A stretch of DNA of 64,000 nt, from contig OZ022576.1 in NCBI GenBank assembly GCA_963669155.1, positions 36,426,297-36,490,296 of the forward strand, written 5' to 3'. This document shows, one piece after another, positions 1 through 10,558 of the stretch. Source of the DNA: Arbacia lixula. Lineage: Eukaryota; Echinodermata; Echinoidea; Arbacioida; Arbaciidae. Numbering within the stretch: the first letter of the stretch is position 1; each line of letters begins with the position of its first letter. The notes under the pieces were generated by a model. The model saw only the letters and a program-made list of their open reading frames with translations, was not told the origin of the DNA and did not search any database. Position numbers and translations under genes: made by a program.

Positions 1-42
1 CCAACAAGACCAACAAACCTCACTTAAGATGCACACAGAGAC

Positions 43-81
43 ATATTTACCGACTGTATGCTATTGAATTGCACTAGTTGC
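43..81 (+). repeat. 3' tail of a GGAGGCAT-family interspersed repeat
   Basis: The segment reads like the last bases of the two larger copies at 11613-12666 and 16434-17713 (a 'catattta-cgactg' core followed by a short tail ending near 'gcactagtt'). Only the 3' extremity is visible; the rest would lie left of the window or has decayed. Confidence 0.45.
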
Positions 82-198
82 ATGTATGATAGAAAGATAG
101 ATGTATGAACATATGTTACATAGGTTTCTATTGCGACCTATATGCTGGATAGTCAAGTTATCGATGCTTAATTTGATTTTTTCCTCACTTCCAAACAG

Positions 199-291
199 GT
201 ACATAATGAGCTCTGTCAGAAAGGCCGCTTTGGAAATGGAGGGGGCAAGCCTGTCACATCGACAGGAGAGGGGAATTGGAAATCAGTTCAG
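199..291 (+). CDS. ELAPOR: ELAPOR exon 1 of window (phase 0 to 0)
   Basis: Acceptor 'ccaaacag' and donor 'CAG|gtaaag' bound 31 codons starting V-H-N-E-L-C and ending GNWKSVQ. The Cys and the 'GxWxxxx' end match the ELAPOR segment just before the conserved LDLN block, which starts the next exon. Frame was chosen by continuity with exon 2, since no upstream exon is visible. This is the least certain internal exon. Confidence 0.72.
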
Positions 292-313
292 GTAAAGCTT
301 TTTCACGCACACA

Positions 314-536
314 CCAGCTCAAAGGAATTGGTGTAGGGAAAGGGAAAGGGAAGAAATTAAAGGAGCTGCAGTTTTAAACCGTGGTATATTTTGTCCAGTT
401 CAGCATGAAATATGATACTTTTTAGGCTAAAGCATCGTGTTTCATGCTGAACTGGACAAAATATACCGTGGTTTAAAACTACGGGTCCTTCCCTTCTTTC
501 CCTTTTCCTTTCCCTATGCCAATTCCTTTGAGCTGG
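314..536. mobile_element. Foldback MITE, family A, copy 1
   Basis: The whole segment is one long inverted repeat: it starts 'ccagctcaaaggaattgg' and ends with its complement, with 'gggaaagggaaagggaag' and 'ttttgtccagttcagcatg' arms mirrored on both sides of a loop near 415-435. It has no coding capacity. Copies 2 and 3 are at 3548-3836 and 13177-13396. Confidence 0.85.
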
Positions 537-957
537 AGTGTACATGTCACATTATAAATGTCCACTTTTCCTCTGACTTTTCCTCTTTTCTCAGTGTCAA
601 GCAAAACTAATAAGAAGATAGCTCATATCCTCCTGTTCAATAAAGTATATCATGTCTTTGTTGCCCTTGGTAAATAAAGAAAACAAGAATTTAAATCATG
701 TCCAATTATCTACTCAACTGTTATTACTTTCACCCACATATACACAAAAGATATTGAATCAGAAATCAGGATGTAAATTAAATAACTAAAGCATCTATAG
801 AAATATACACATATTTGTCACTTAGCCTGAGCTGTAGGCTGTGGAACGTTTCTTTCAGACGCAATTTCCGCAACCACACCCTATAGGGAACATATACTAT
901 TCATTTATCCTTCTGCAGTTTCTGCACCTTCTTAAAGTGGGGAGATGACATAAAGAA

Positions 958-1246
958 GCTGGGGGGTTGTTTCACCAAGCTGTTCTAAAAGCTACGAATG
1001 ACTTTAAGCATGACTGGTGATCCTTTCTTGTGCTTAACCAGATTCTCAGTTATTTTGATTCCCATCAGCTTAAGTTGAAATCTGATTTCGATAAAGGAAA
1101 ATCTTGTTGTTAACAAGGGTCTGAATAGAATATTTAAGATTTGTCAAATTTGATTAGGATTGTTGGAAATTAATTCCCATAAGAAGGCGTGAAGATTGCA
1201 GAGGGACATTCTTAGCTTACGAACAGCTTGGTGAAACGCCCCCCAG
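958..1246. mobile_element. MITE with 'CTGGGGGG..TTTCACCAAGCTGTTC' inverted ends
   Basis: The left end 'ggttgtttcaccaagctgtt' is mirrored at the right end as 'cagcttggtgaaacgcc', with the G-run mirrored as a C-run. The interior shares the phrase 'gtcaaatttgatta.gattg' with 1335-1360, so a partial second copy follows at about 1329-1475, lacking the terminal G-run. Confidence 0.75.
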
Positions 1247-2862
1247 GAATAGTCTTATGTATCTAGACTTTGTCATGGATTGCAGGAATGGATTAGCATG
1301 AAACATACTTTCCAGCATAGAATGTTTTTGATGTGTCAAATTTGATTAAGATTGTTGGAAATTAACTCCCACTATGTTAAAAGAGGAACAAATTGGGGTA
1401 TCTCATTTAGCACAAGAAAGGTCACCAGTTGTGCGTAAAGTAGTTCTTAGCTTGCAGAAGTGCATCAGAAAGAAACAGCTTCCCCAGCCTAGAAGCGAGG
1501 CTATCACTCACTCTGGATGTGTGCTGCCAAGCTGCAGCAGGTGACTGCCACAGCTAGCTGCAATCCTTCCCACTCTGCCCCCAGGCTAGGATTCCTGAGA
1601 CATGCTCAACACTGTGCTCCTTTTTGGACGGACTAGGCTGAAGTTGTAGACGCATTATTATAATCCACATGCACTGTACAAGTAGCTGGCCTAGAGTCGG
1701 TAATGCCCTTCGTCCTATGTGCATGTACATGTATGTGCAAGTAAATGATGTGATAGCAATACAATGCATTATACGTTTTTTTTTTTCGGCGGCTGCATGA
1801 CATTACATGCATACAAACAAATGGTATTCCCCATGATTTGGCACACTTAGTTATGTACAGCAAAGCTCCATACTTTATATGACATTAAACTTCTTTAATG
1901 TGGTTGGATTGTCCATCTTTATTGTTATGTGATATAAGTCCTTTTATCACTCCCCCGCCCAAATGATGTTTCAACGTTAATGACCACTTTCCAGAAGCCG
2001 AATTACCCTCAACGTTATAGCTGACCCTCGAGATTATGGGGCTAGTCTGAATAACATTTACTGGAATTAAGGATGACGTAAGTAAGGTTCAGTTTCTGTG
2101 AGATCATCATGCATCCAAGAAACTGACCTTCTGTATGAATTTCACTATAATTGTTTATTTCAAACTTGAGACAGAAAGAGTATATATTTAGAGAGCTCAC
2201 AGAGTTTGAAGCAGTTACTTCCAGAATCATTTCGGCAGCATGTTATATTTCGAGAATTGTATCCTGAGTTATTTTGAGGAGAGTTATATTTCCAAAGTTA
2301 TTCATCAGATGGATTCATCACAGAGTTATTCATCAGAGTTGTTTGAGTATTAAATGTACTACAACGCAATTCATTAATTCATTTGATAAGCATTTCAAAC
2401 TTGTTTAATTTTGTTGAATGGCTAAAGTGAATTCAACTGGATTCTTTATTTATTTCTATTTTTTAATCCACATTGATATATCATCAAACTTCTTTCTTTG
2501 GATCTAACAACAACTAAAACAATGGATTTATTATTCATATTTTTCTATATAGTCCTTAGGTTCACCAGAATACTGGTATAAAAATCACAGCTGCAATTCA
2601 TGATTTCCACTTAAAAAATAACCAATGACAAATCAACAAAGCGGATTTCCTCAATGCTTCTTCCTAAAAAAAGAGAAACATATATGTTTATTCGTGTCTT
2701 TTTATTCTTTGTTTGACTGAATGCTGTGCTAATATTTTTAATTTTCACTCAAAAAATGTAAAGAAATGGTTAACATCACAATGCATGGCCTTAATACGTC
2801 CCCATGAAACAACATTTTGTATATTCATTAATTGATATATTTGTCTAATACTTCATCCTCAG

Positions 2863-3041
2863 CTTGACCTGAATGCTGGCCTCAATGTTATCACCTGGAA
2901 GTCTGAGGGGCTGTATATCGGGACCAGCATCCAGATCCCTCGCATCTACATCCGCAGCATCGAGGTCATGGGGCTCCAGTACACTTCCGACTGCACCAAA
3001 TGTCCACCAGGCACCTACTCCAATACAAAGGGGGCTTCCCA
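2863..3041 (+). CDS. ELAPOR: ELAPOR exon 2 (phase 0 to 2)
   Basis: It encodes LDLNAGLNVITWKS through the first complete cysteine-rich module (TSDCTKCPPGTYSNTKGAS). This is the most recognisable ELAPOR signature: 'LDL..G.N.+.W', then 'Y.S.C..C.PGTY....GAS'. The acceptor is 'cttcatcctcag' and the donor 'CA|gtaagt'. Confidence 0.95.
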
Positions 3042-3864
3042 GTAAGTCTGCGGGCAATAGGCCAACTCAGGAATAAGGCCCAAGCACACAAAAAAACCCT
3101 TTTCAATGAGTGGGAGCAACTAATCACACTCACTAAAACCCCACAAAAGTTGCTATGGTAACCTATCCTTACTCTGGCCCCCCATGACTTCACAATTAAA
3201 AAAGTGGCCAGAATTCCCCTTTTTTCTATTTGTCTTATGGAAAGCTAAGTGTTAAAATTACATAATATCTAGTGTAATTTTGTGACAGATTGTGTAGACC
3301 AATGTTGTTATTTTCAATTTTCTAACACAGAATGGAAGCAGTGTGTGTGTGAAATAAGTATGCTGACATAGAAAAGGGTTCCATAGAATAGTGAGCAAAA
3401 GTTTGTTCAAGGATAAAGTGCAAAGCCTTTCCACTTTTTTTCATAATTGAGAGAGATTCAGTAATTTCTTTTCAAGTATGTTCAAGTATGAGAAATGATT
3501 TCACAATTGTGACAGTTTTTGTTGAATACTGCCCTATGTGTACACTACAGCTCAAAGGAATTGGCATAGGGAAAGGGAAAGGGAAGAAAGGGAAGGACCC
3601 GCAGTTTTAAACTGCGGTATATTTTGTCCAGTTCAGCATGAAACACAATGCTGAACTGGACAAAATTTACAGCAGTTTTAAACCAAGGAAAATTTTGTCC
3701 AGTTCAGCATATGAAACATGATGCTTTTTAGGCTAAAGCATTGTGTTTCATGCTGAACTGGACAAAATTTACCTTGGTTTAAAACTGCGGGTCCTTCCTT
3801 TTCTTCCCTTTCCCTGTGCCAATTCCTTTGAGCTGGAGTGTATATATGCTTCGTTCCTTTGTAG
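3042..3864 (+). other. ELAPOR intron 2
   Basis: The 3' half is taken up by a foldback MITE (3548-3836) that ends only 28 bases before exon 3. The 5' half (3042-3540) shows nothing recognisable. Confidence 0.7.
3548..3836. mobile_element. Foldback MITE, family A, copy 2 (rearranged, abuts a splice acceptor)
   Basis: It has the same ends as copy 1 ('cagctcaaaggaattggc' and the complement). The interior has two successive hairpins ('ttgtccagttcagcat' appears in both orientations twice), so this copy is a nested or internally duplicated derivative. Its right end lies 28 bases upstream of exon 3, so the branch point of intron 2 is probably inside or right beside the element. Confidence 0.85.
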
Positions 3865-3947
3865 ATGTCTGGAGTGTGAGGCAAATACATACTCCACAGA
3901 GGGTGCTTCTAAGTGTACACCTTGTGATACAGCCACTCACTACTCAG
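3865..3947 (+). CDS. ELAPOR: ELAPOR exon 3 (phase 2 to 1)
   Basis: It completes the cysteine module with Q-C-L-E-C-E, then NTYSTEGASKCTPCDTATHYS. The acceptor is 'cgttcctttgtag' and the donor 'CAG|gtatgg'. Cysteine spacing CxxC then CxxC follows the furin/GCC-like repeats of the family. Confidence 0.93.
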
Positions 3948-5082
3948 GTATGGACTCGTACAGCTCCCATCTTCTTCCTATGCTCTTCCAATGTTTTTTT
4001 TTTGTTTTAGTGAATATATTTATATGATTTAAATGAATCACTTTTAAGTATGCCAGGCTGTGTATGGCATGTAACACTGTACTGGAGATAGTTCTATGAG
4101 ATTTGTTCAAGCTGTGCATTTTTTATATGTTTTTGATATTTTGATATTTTGATTACATTGGCAAAGAAAAAAAGTGTTGTGGATGTCTTATCCTTATACA
4201 ATTAATTGCAATGGTTGCTTGCTCCAGCAACCAACTCCATCTTATCCCATGCTCAAAGTGCAGCAAAAAGAGATGAAAAGACATTCAAGAAAAAGAAAAA
4301 CAAGATAATTACTGGCTGAATAGAAACAAAAACATGAGGCTCAATTGAATGCAAATTTTAGCTTGTGCTTGGTTTTAAATCTAGGTAGGCTAGAAAAATG
4401 ATAATGATAGAAATTATTCATGACATGCATATTATGATAATTTCTCTGCATTATGTGCTGAGGAAAGCAGACTTAAAGACAGGGTGTCCCTTTTGCAGGT
4501 CAAAAAATATATTTTTTGTAAAAAAAAAACAGGAAAATGGAAGAAGATACTGTATAAGAACTTCCCTCCTTACAATAGAGCTGGAAACTGACTTAAAGCA
4601 AAATTACAGCAATCAGTAGATTTTGAGGAGGTTTTGGGCGGGTTGTTTAAAACCTACAGCCTAGAGACAAGAAGCCGTATAGCGCTATGGTCCACATCTG
4701 TTCACTCTGGGAGCATGTGCTCAATGGGAGTAATGTTGCGGTTCAAACGTAAACAAGGAGAGTTTTCACTTCTCCTGAAAATGTTCAAAGAGTTATGATC
4801 GTGAAATTTCATACACGTTATTGTTGCAGGGTATATTGCTGATTCTTGCCGAGTTTCATGATTTTTGAAAATTAGACACCCTGTCTTTTAATAGATGGAA
4901 AATAAGGATGAGAAAATGAGAAATTTGCACATTGCATAAAATAAGTTTAAGATCCTCAAAAAGCATTAAAACTTTAAATTATAATGTGTAAGTACTCAAT
5001 TAAAATATAGCTGTACCATATGGTTTCATGTATTTGTGTGTGTATATATCATAGATATGGTTCTACTGTTCTATCTATATAG
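3948..5082 (+). other. ELAPOR intron 3
   Basis: It contains a TTAA-bounded MITE (4473-4891). Nothing else is recognised in 3948-4472 or 4892-5082. Confidence 0.6.
4473..4891. mobile_element. TTAA-flanked MITE, 'AAAGACAGGGTGTC' ends
   Basis: It begins ttaaagacagggtgtc and ends gacaccctgtcttttaa, giving terminal inverted repeats with TTAA at both borders, as in piggyBac-type target duplications. The interior has no coding capacity. Confidence 0.75.
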
Positions 5083-5171
5083 TACCAGGATCGAGTAACT
5101 GCACGCTGAGAAAACCCTGTACGGAGCACGACTACTATGAGATTCATACAGCTTGCAATGAGAACAATCAG
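5083..5171 (+). CDS. ELAPOR: ELAPOR exon 4 (phase 1 to 0)
   Basis: It encodes VPGSSNCTLRKPC then TEHDYYEIHTACNENNQ, matching the family pattern PGS..C..+..CT..DY...HTAC. The acceptor is the weak 'ctatctatatag'; the donor is 'CAG|gtacga'. Confidence 0.93.
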
Positions 5172-5791
5172 GTACGATAATGACTTTTTTTTAACAAACC
5201 ACTGCCTTGTGGCATTTGCATAGAGAAATGTTTTACCTAATGTCCCAGAATGCATCAGTGGCCTAGAAAGAGTTTATGCGCAGACTCTGTAGCCTACAAA
5301 TGCAAATAGATATTGATTTCACTCCTTCCATGTTGTATAGTGGATAGTCAGCCACTATATGATCTGAAAAGATATTCTGTTATTAAAAGATGGGACTGAT
5401 GCTATCATTTTATTGTTTTTTGTCTGTGGTAATGCATTGTGATGTTTATTTGCAGTGTTCAATTCCTTGCAAATCTTTCAAAGTGTTTGGGAATTAAGTC
5501 GTTGATAAAAGTGTCCAGACACGCCCATTGAAACACACATTCTGAAAGTAAACTAGCAGAGAGTGTTTTCTGTGCGGTCTGGTCCATAAATATCAATGTG
5601 CATGTATTGCCTCACTAACACCCTCCCTAAATCGTAATGATAACCATACTGTAAATACAATCCTAAATCTAACCCTTCCAATGTACCCCATCAAGCATTG
5701 AATTCATTAAACAACCCATCGCCAAGAGGAAAGCTACTACACTGTCTGTTGCCGACAAAGTTTTATATGCGTTTTTCCCTTTCCCCCACAG
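5172..5791 (+). other. ELAPOR intron 4
   Basis: About 620 bases with no gene or repeat that I can recognise. Confidence 0.5.
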
Positions 5792-5972
5792 ACTGAGACA
5801 AAGTACAAGTGGATAGAGCCTCAGCTGTGCAACCCTAATGACAATCAGTCTGTGCCGCTGCCTGTGTCTGGTAAAATCCAGCCCTGTCCTCCCTGCAATC
5901 CTGGCATGTCCAACCACAACAAGACGCAGTGTGAATACTGCCCTGCAAACCAGTACTCAGATGGCACGGCAC
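5792..5972 (+). CDS. ELAPOR: ELAPOR exon 5 (phase 0 to 1)
   Basis: It encodes TETKYKWIEPQLCN, a 'LPVSGKIQPCPPCNPGM' stretch and CEYCPANQYSDGTA, all strong family matches. The acceptor is 'ccctttcccccacag' and the donor 'CAC|gtaagt'. A decayed copy of its last part plus donor follows downstream (6076-6200). Confidence 0.95.
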
Positions 5973-6075
5973 GTAAGTCTGCACTTGAAAAATGTGTTGA
6001 GGTGATTCCTCAGGATAATTGAGATGAAATAAAGATTATATGTCACAGGTAAACTCAAATGGGTGTGTTAACTTC

Positions 6076-6200
6076 CCGCCCCGCTCTCTGTGCAACTCTG
6101 ACATGGCCATGATAACAGGACGCGGTGCGAATACTGCAAACCTGTACACAGACGGCACGGCACGATATTGTCGGTCTGCACTTGAAAATGCATGGAGCCT
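6076..6200 (+). repeat. Decayed partial copy of exon 5 end plus donor
   Basis: Phrases such as 'cgcggtgcgaatactgcaaa', 'cctgtacacagacggcacgg' and 'ggtctgcacttgaaaa' parallel exon 5 and its donor flank ('cgcagtgtgaatactgccct', 'cagtactcagatggcacgg', 'gtctgcacttgaaaa'). The GT of the donor is lost in this copy. A still weaker echo may lie at 6335-6370. Confidence 0.75.
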
Positions 6201-6784
6201 AATCGTAAACTTCATTTGAGATGATGTAACGACCATTGTCAATACAACACCTGCCCAGGTTCAGAAAATTTAAATTAAGCAGTCCTTATATCCCTGGGAG
6301 GTCTGACAAAAATAGGGCCCAATTTTCGTCCTACCCACCAGTACAGTACTCCAGTGGAACAGGCAAGATAAATGGCATTAAAAACTACATTTAAACCAAG
6401 GTTTTAGAACTATATTTGAAATTAAAGTATTGTTGTAATGACTAAAACCCTATGCGCTACACAATACAATTAAATTGATAGTACACTAAGAAAGCCTTTT
6501 TATATGTAGCAAATTTTATGATATGATATGAACAGAGTGAAAGTGGGAAAAGAATTGGAGAAGTCATTATAAGATTACGATGCTTATCTCACCTGCAAAG
6601 CAGAGGGAGCTGTAGACAACGCATGAGATATGAAATTAGCTTAAATGCCTAAAGGGACAATTCTCTTTCAAGAGAATGTCTGACAATACAATTTAGAAAG
6701 ACAACAAAACAGGTTAGTCTACCTGCACTCGTTTTCAGTAACCAGGGTGCAGAAAATGTTCAAAGGACAACTATTGCAACTATT

Positions 6785-7015
6785 CATATGAATATTTCTA
6801 CTATTACTGTTACAAGTATTGCTATTATTATACTACTTCTCTTATAATTATTAATATTACTATTGCTATTACAACTGTTATTTGTATTATTACTAATAGC
6901 ATTACTATTACAACTATTAGAACTGTTACTTTGATTATTACTATTAGTATTACAAGTATCTCTATTACAACTATTACTATTACAACTGTTACTTTTATTA
7001 TTACTATGACTAGAC
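6785..7015. repeat. Imperfect trinucleotide tract (ATT/ACT)
   Basis: About 230 bases built from 'attactatta' and 'ttacaactatt' type triplets, ending 65 bases before exon 6. Confidence 0.8.
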
Positions 7016-7080
7016 AAGTATTACAGACACTGATGTATGTTTGATAGTCATGTGGTTGTTTGTCTTGGTTGCTCCTCCAG

Positions 7081-7185
7081 CCTGCGCAGAATGTCCAGCT
7101 AACACAGCCCCCGAGTATGGGATGACGTTCTCCTACTGGAACAGCCTCCCTCCCAACATGAGAGGCTCATGCGTCAGCACAACAA
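7081..7185 (+). CDS. ELAPOR: ELAPOR exon 6 (phase 1 to 1)
   Basis: It encodes P-C-A-E-C-P then NTAPEYGMTFSYWNSLPPNM and RGSCVSTT; family pattern C..CP..T.P..G....WN.LP.NM. The acceptor is 'gttgctcctccag' and the donor 'ACAA|gtaggt'. Confidence 0.94.
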
Positions 7186-7249
7186 GTAGGTTCACCCCTG
7201 ACACGCTTTGTTACAGTCTCTCAGGAAGAAGCACAATTCACATCAGCAG

Positions 7250-7707
7250 TTAAAGGGAATCCACCCTGAATTTAAGTTTGTTTTGATAAAAGCATAAACA
7301 TGAAAGAAACATATTAGTAAAGGTTTGATGAAAAAACGTAGGATAAGAAAGCTATGATTTTTTTCAACTTTTAATTTTGTGACGGCATGTGCGAGTTGCT
7401 CTCCCATATGTTGTGGATTTCTTTTTTATAAATGTCCATTGTTTCAAAAGGATATTTTAGATATTACCTGTGCATTTGATAAATCATTAGACGCATGTTT
7501 TTATGCACAAACCTTCATAAAAGAGATCTATTTCTTCTTTAAAACAGAAAAAGAGCCATTTATGTAATTATGCAGCACACAACATATGTGAGAGCAACTG
7601 ACAAGTGGCATCACAAAATTGAAGCTTTTAAGAGTCAAAACTTTCTTGTCCTGTGATGGATTTCCGTCAAACCCTCACCAGCATGTTGCTTTATTTTTTT
7701 CTGCTTT
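7250..7707. mobile_element. TTAA MITE, family B ('AAAGGGATAGTTCACCCTGAA'), right end missing
   Basis: It starts TTAAAGGGAATCCACCCTGAA and carries the family interior ('gtagaaacatgaaagaaaca', a 'gtgacggcatgtgcgag' motif and the mirrored 'gatttccgtcaaa' arm). Sequence matching the right arm stops at 7707, where the exon array begins. Confidence 0.75.
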
Positions 7708-8969
7708 GTGCCTCCTCTCGGGGCTGGGTCCTAGCAGACACCTACATCTCCACTGGCCATGGCCACAGAGACGACTCCTACCTGATCTTATCAACCATTC
7801 TTTATATCCTGTTGTCATATGGTGCTTCTATTCCTGGAAACCTTAACAACCCCCCTCCTCTCTCAATCCCCCTGTAGATGACTATGGATGTGCCTCCTCT
7901 CGGGGCTGGGTCCTAGCAGACGCCTATATCCACACCGGCCATGGCCACAGAGATGACTCCTACCTGATCTCATGATCCATTCTTTACATCCTATTGTCAT
8001 ATGATGCTTCTATTAATGGAAACCTTAACAACCCCCTCCCCACTCAATCCCCCTGTAGATGACTATGGGTGTGCCTCCTCTAGGGTCCTGTGTCCTAGCA
8101 GACGCCTACATCTCCACCGACCATGGCCACAGAGACAACTCCTACCTGATCTCATGATCCATTCATTACATCCTATTGTCACATGATGCTTCTATTCCAG
8201 GAAACCTTAACAACCCCCCTCCCCACTCAATCCCCCTGTAGATGACTATGGGTGTGCCTCCTCTAGGGGCTGGGTCCTAGCAGACGCCTACATCTCCACC
8301 GGCCATGGTCACAGAGATGATTCCTACCTGATCTTATCAACCATTCTTTACATCCTATTGTCACATGATGCTTCTATTCCAGGAAACCTTAACAACCCCC
8401 CTCCTCTCTCAATTCCCCTGTAGATGACTATGGGTGTGCCGCCTCTCGGGGCTGGGTCCTAGCAGACGCCTACATCCACACCGGCCATGGTCACAGAGAT
8501 GACTCCTACCTGATCTTAACAACCATTCTGTACATCCTGTTGTCATATGGTGCTTCTATTCCTGGAAATCTTAACAACCCCCCTCCTCTCTCAATTCCCC
8601 TGTAGATGACTATGGGTGTGCCTCCTCTAGGGGCTGGGTCCTAGCAGACGCCTACATCCACACCGGCCATGGCCACAGAGATGACTCATACCTGATCTCA
8701 TGATCCATTCATTACATCTTATTGTCACATGATGCTTCTATTAATGGAAACCTTAACAATCCCCCTCCTCTCTTAATCCCCCTGTAGATGACTATGGTTG
8801 TGCCTCCTCTCGGGGCTGGGTCCTAGCAGATGCCTACATCCACACCGGCCATGGCCATGCAGATGACTCCTATCTGATCTTATCAACCATTCTTTACATC
8901 CTGTTGTCACATGATGCTTCTATTCCAGGAAACCTTAACAACCCCCCTCCCCACTCAATCCCCCTGTAG
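7708..8969 (+). repeat. Tandem array of about 182-base units: 3' splice site plus 5' part of exon 7
   Basis: Each unit carries a C/T-rich tract ending 'ccctgtag', then about 100 bases nearly identical to the start of exon 7 (DYGCASSRGWVLADAY...GHGH.DDSYLI), then about 80 bases of intron-like sequence. Candidate acceptors precede 7878, 8059, 8242, 8424, 8606 and 8788, with the real exon at 8970; spacings are 181-183. The first unit (7708) is partial. No unit has an evident 5' splice site, and read-through meets a stop at or before the next acceptor's TAG. Confidence 0.95.
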
Positions 8970-9255
8970 ATGACTATGGATGTGCCTCCTCTAGGGGCTG
9001 GGTCCTAGCAGACGCCTACATCCACACCGGCCATGGCCATGCAGATGACTCCTACCTGATCCTGGACCTAGACGTCACAGGCTTCCTGAAGGAGGCCAGC
9101 TACTTTGACGGCCAGGCCGAGGAGCTGGGCACCATCTCCTTCGTCTTCAGCATGCAGTGCGAGTCAGCAGACTGCTCCCTCTTCTTCCTGGAGGAACTCA
9201 ATGATGCCAACATCATCGAGTTCTGGACAGGTACCAAAGAGAGGCAAGAATATAG
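8970..9255 (+). CDS. ELAPOR: ELAPOR exon 7 (phase 1 to 2)
   Basis: It encodes NDYGCASSRGWVLADAYIHT on to SYLILDLDVTGF, then GTISFVFSMQC, DCSLFFLEEL and WTGTKERQEYR. It corresponds to the human 'GW.V..DHIY.A.G..DND..IL.L.V.GF' region. The donor at 9256 (TATAG|gtaggt) keeps the frame into exon 8; the nearer GT at 9231 would give a stop after three codons of exon 8. Only this last copy of the tandem array continues into the conserved downstream codons. Confidence 0.93.
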
Positions 9256-10047
9256 GTAGGTCGAATCAGATTGTGATCACAGGACAATGCACTTAATACA
9301 TTTCTAAAAGTAGCAACAAATTAATGCAATAACTAGAAATCCAAGAATCATGTTTCCACTAAGCTTGGTTTAAAGATAGATCTCCATATGTAGGTATATC
9401 ATTGCAATTTGAGGTCAAATCATGTCAAGGTTAAAAGTCAAAGGGCAATAAACTTTGCCCCAAAATGCACAAAATTGCAACAAAGTGACATTTTGTGCAA
9501 TAATTAGAAATTCAGTGATCCAATCCAATCCAAATATAAAACAATGTATTGGTCCATTCGGTGAAATACGGTACCATTTTCCCCCGACCTGCGGTTTTGG
9601 GGGAAAATAGTACCGCACACCCTCCACTTCACCTTGGGAGCAAATAGATTCCACAAGATTCCTCATGATCATGAAATATTTGGGCACTATCTCCCTCTCT
9701 CATATCTCAGAGGTTTGGGTCGATTGGGCAAAATGGCTTAAAATTGCAAAAAAGCGATCTCTTGCCCATTAACTAAAAGTCCAAAGATTAAATTTCAACA
9801 AATTGATATAGAGATATACACGTATCACCCCAAGTGCAGGACATAGGACCTTGACATCAAACAAAAGAGCATTTTGAGGACAGACATTGCACTATGGGTT
9901 AATATTCAAAACTTTTGGAAAAATACGTATTTGTGACAGGTGTATTGTAATGAGCGGAGAACAGAGAACCGTTACTGCGTTGTATGAAAGAAGATATTGC
10001 ATCATTTGTTATTGATCGCAACTTATATTTTGCACTGATTTGGACAG
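9256..10047 (+). other. ELAPOR intron 7
   Basis: About 9300-9800 resembles the internal units of the GGAGGCAT repeat family ('gggcaaaatggcttaaaattg', 'aattgatatagagatatac'), in decayed form and without recognisable ends. The remainder is unannotated. Confidence 0.45.
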
Positions 10048-10152
10048 GTATGCTGTGACCAGTGAGGGACAGAGGACCTTTACCTGGGCCTTCCAGAAGA
10101 CCGACGTCAGCAAGATTGACTATGATAATGACCACAAGTACCCTGATGACGT
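10048..10152 (+). CDS. ELAPOR: ELAPOR exon 8 (phase 2 to 2)
   Basis: It encodes YAVTSEGQRTFTWAFQKTDV and ends KYPDDV; FTWAFQ+T is diagnostic of the family. The acceptor is 'ttggacag' and the donor 'GT|gtaagt'. Confidence 0.95.
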
Positions 10153-10234
10153 GTAAGTCGCAGCTGAGGCATACTCAGAAGTTCATACTTGGTTTGATTT
10201 GAATTGACTGATGGATTAATAGATGTATGGATTG

Positions 10235-10235
<1 letters not shown>

Positions 10236-10290
<55 letters not shown>
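10236..10290. repeat. (GATT)n microsatellite
   Basis: About thirteen uninterrupted GATT units. Confidence 0.95.
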
Positions 10291-10293
<3 letters not shown>

Positions 10294-10558
10294 TATCACA
10301 TACAGTAATTTTGTATTTTAATGAAATATAGTGACAAGTCTCTTTATGGGATAACTTAATTCATAAATAATGAACTACAAGTGGGAACATCACTTTTTTT
10401 TCTATGTGAATTTGCGATACACATAATTTTCAAGTTTGAGAATGAAAAGATGTTTATTGAAAAAGGATCTTACATTGATACTATTTTTAATGGTTGTATA
10501 GAAGTGTTGCCTCTTGTGTCTTATCCATCAAGATGGACGGATGTTTTAAGATGCTCAG

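Larger units (their letters stand above)
292..2862 (+). other. ELAPOR intron 1 of window
   Basis: It contains a foldback element (314-536) and an inverted-repeat element (958-1246) followed by a partial second copy (about 1329-1475). From about 1480 to 2862 I see no gene or clear repeat, only AT-rich single-copy-looking sequence. A short run of related 'gagttattcatcag' phrases lies near 2250-2350. Confidence 0.6.
5973..7080 (+). other. ELAPOR intron 5
   Basis: It holds a decayed duplicate of the exon 5 3' end (6076-6200), unannotatable AT-rich sequence (about 6360-6780) and a long imperfect ATT/ACT trinucleotide tract (6785-7015). Confidence 0.6.
7186..8969 (+). other. ELAPOR intron 6
   Basis: It is made of a right-truncated TTAA MITE (7250-7707) directly joined to a tandem array of exon 7 acceptor units (7708-8969). 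If the last acceptor is used, as protein continuity requires, the whole array is intronic. Confidence 0.8.

Noticed and set aside
9231..9232. GT at 9231 as the exon 7 donor
   Set aside because: It would put a stop codon at the start of exon 8; the GT at 9256 keeps the frame and the conserved residues.
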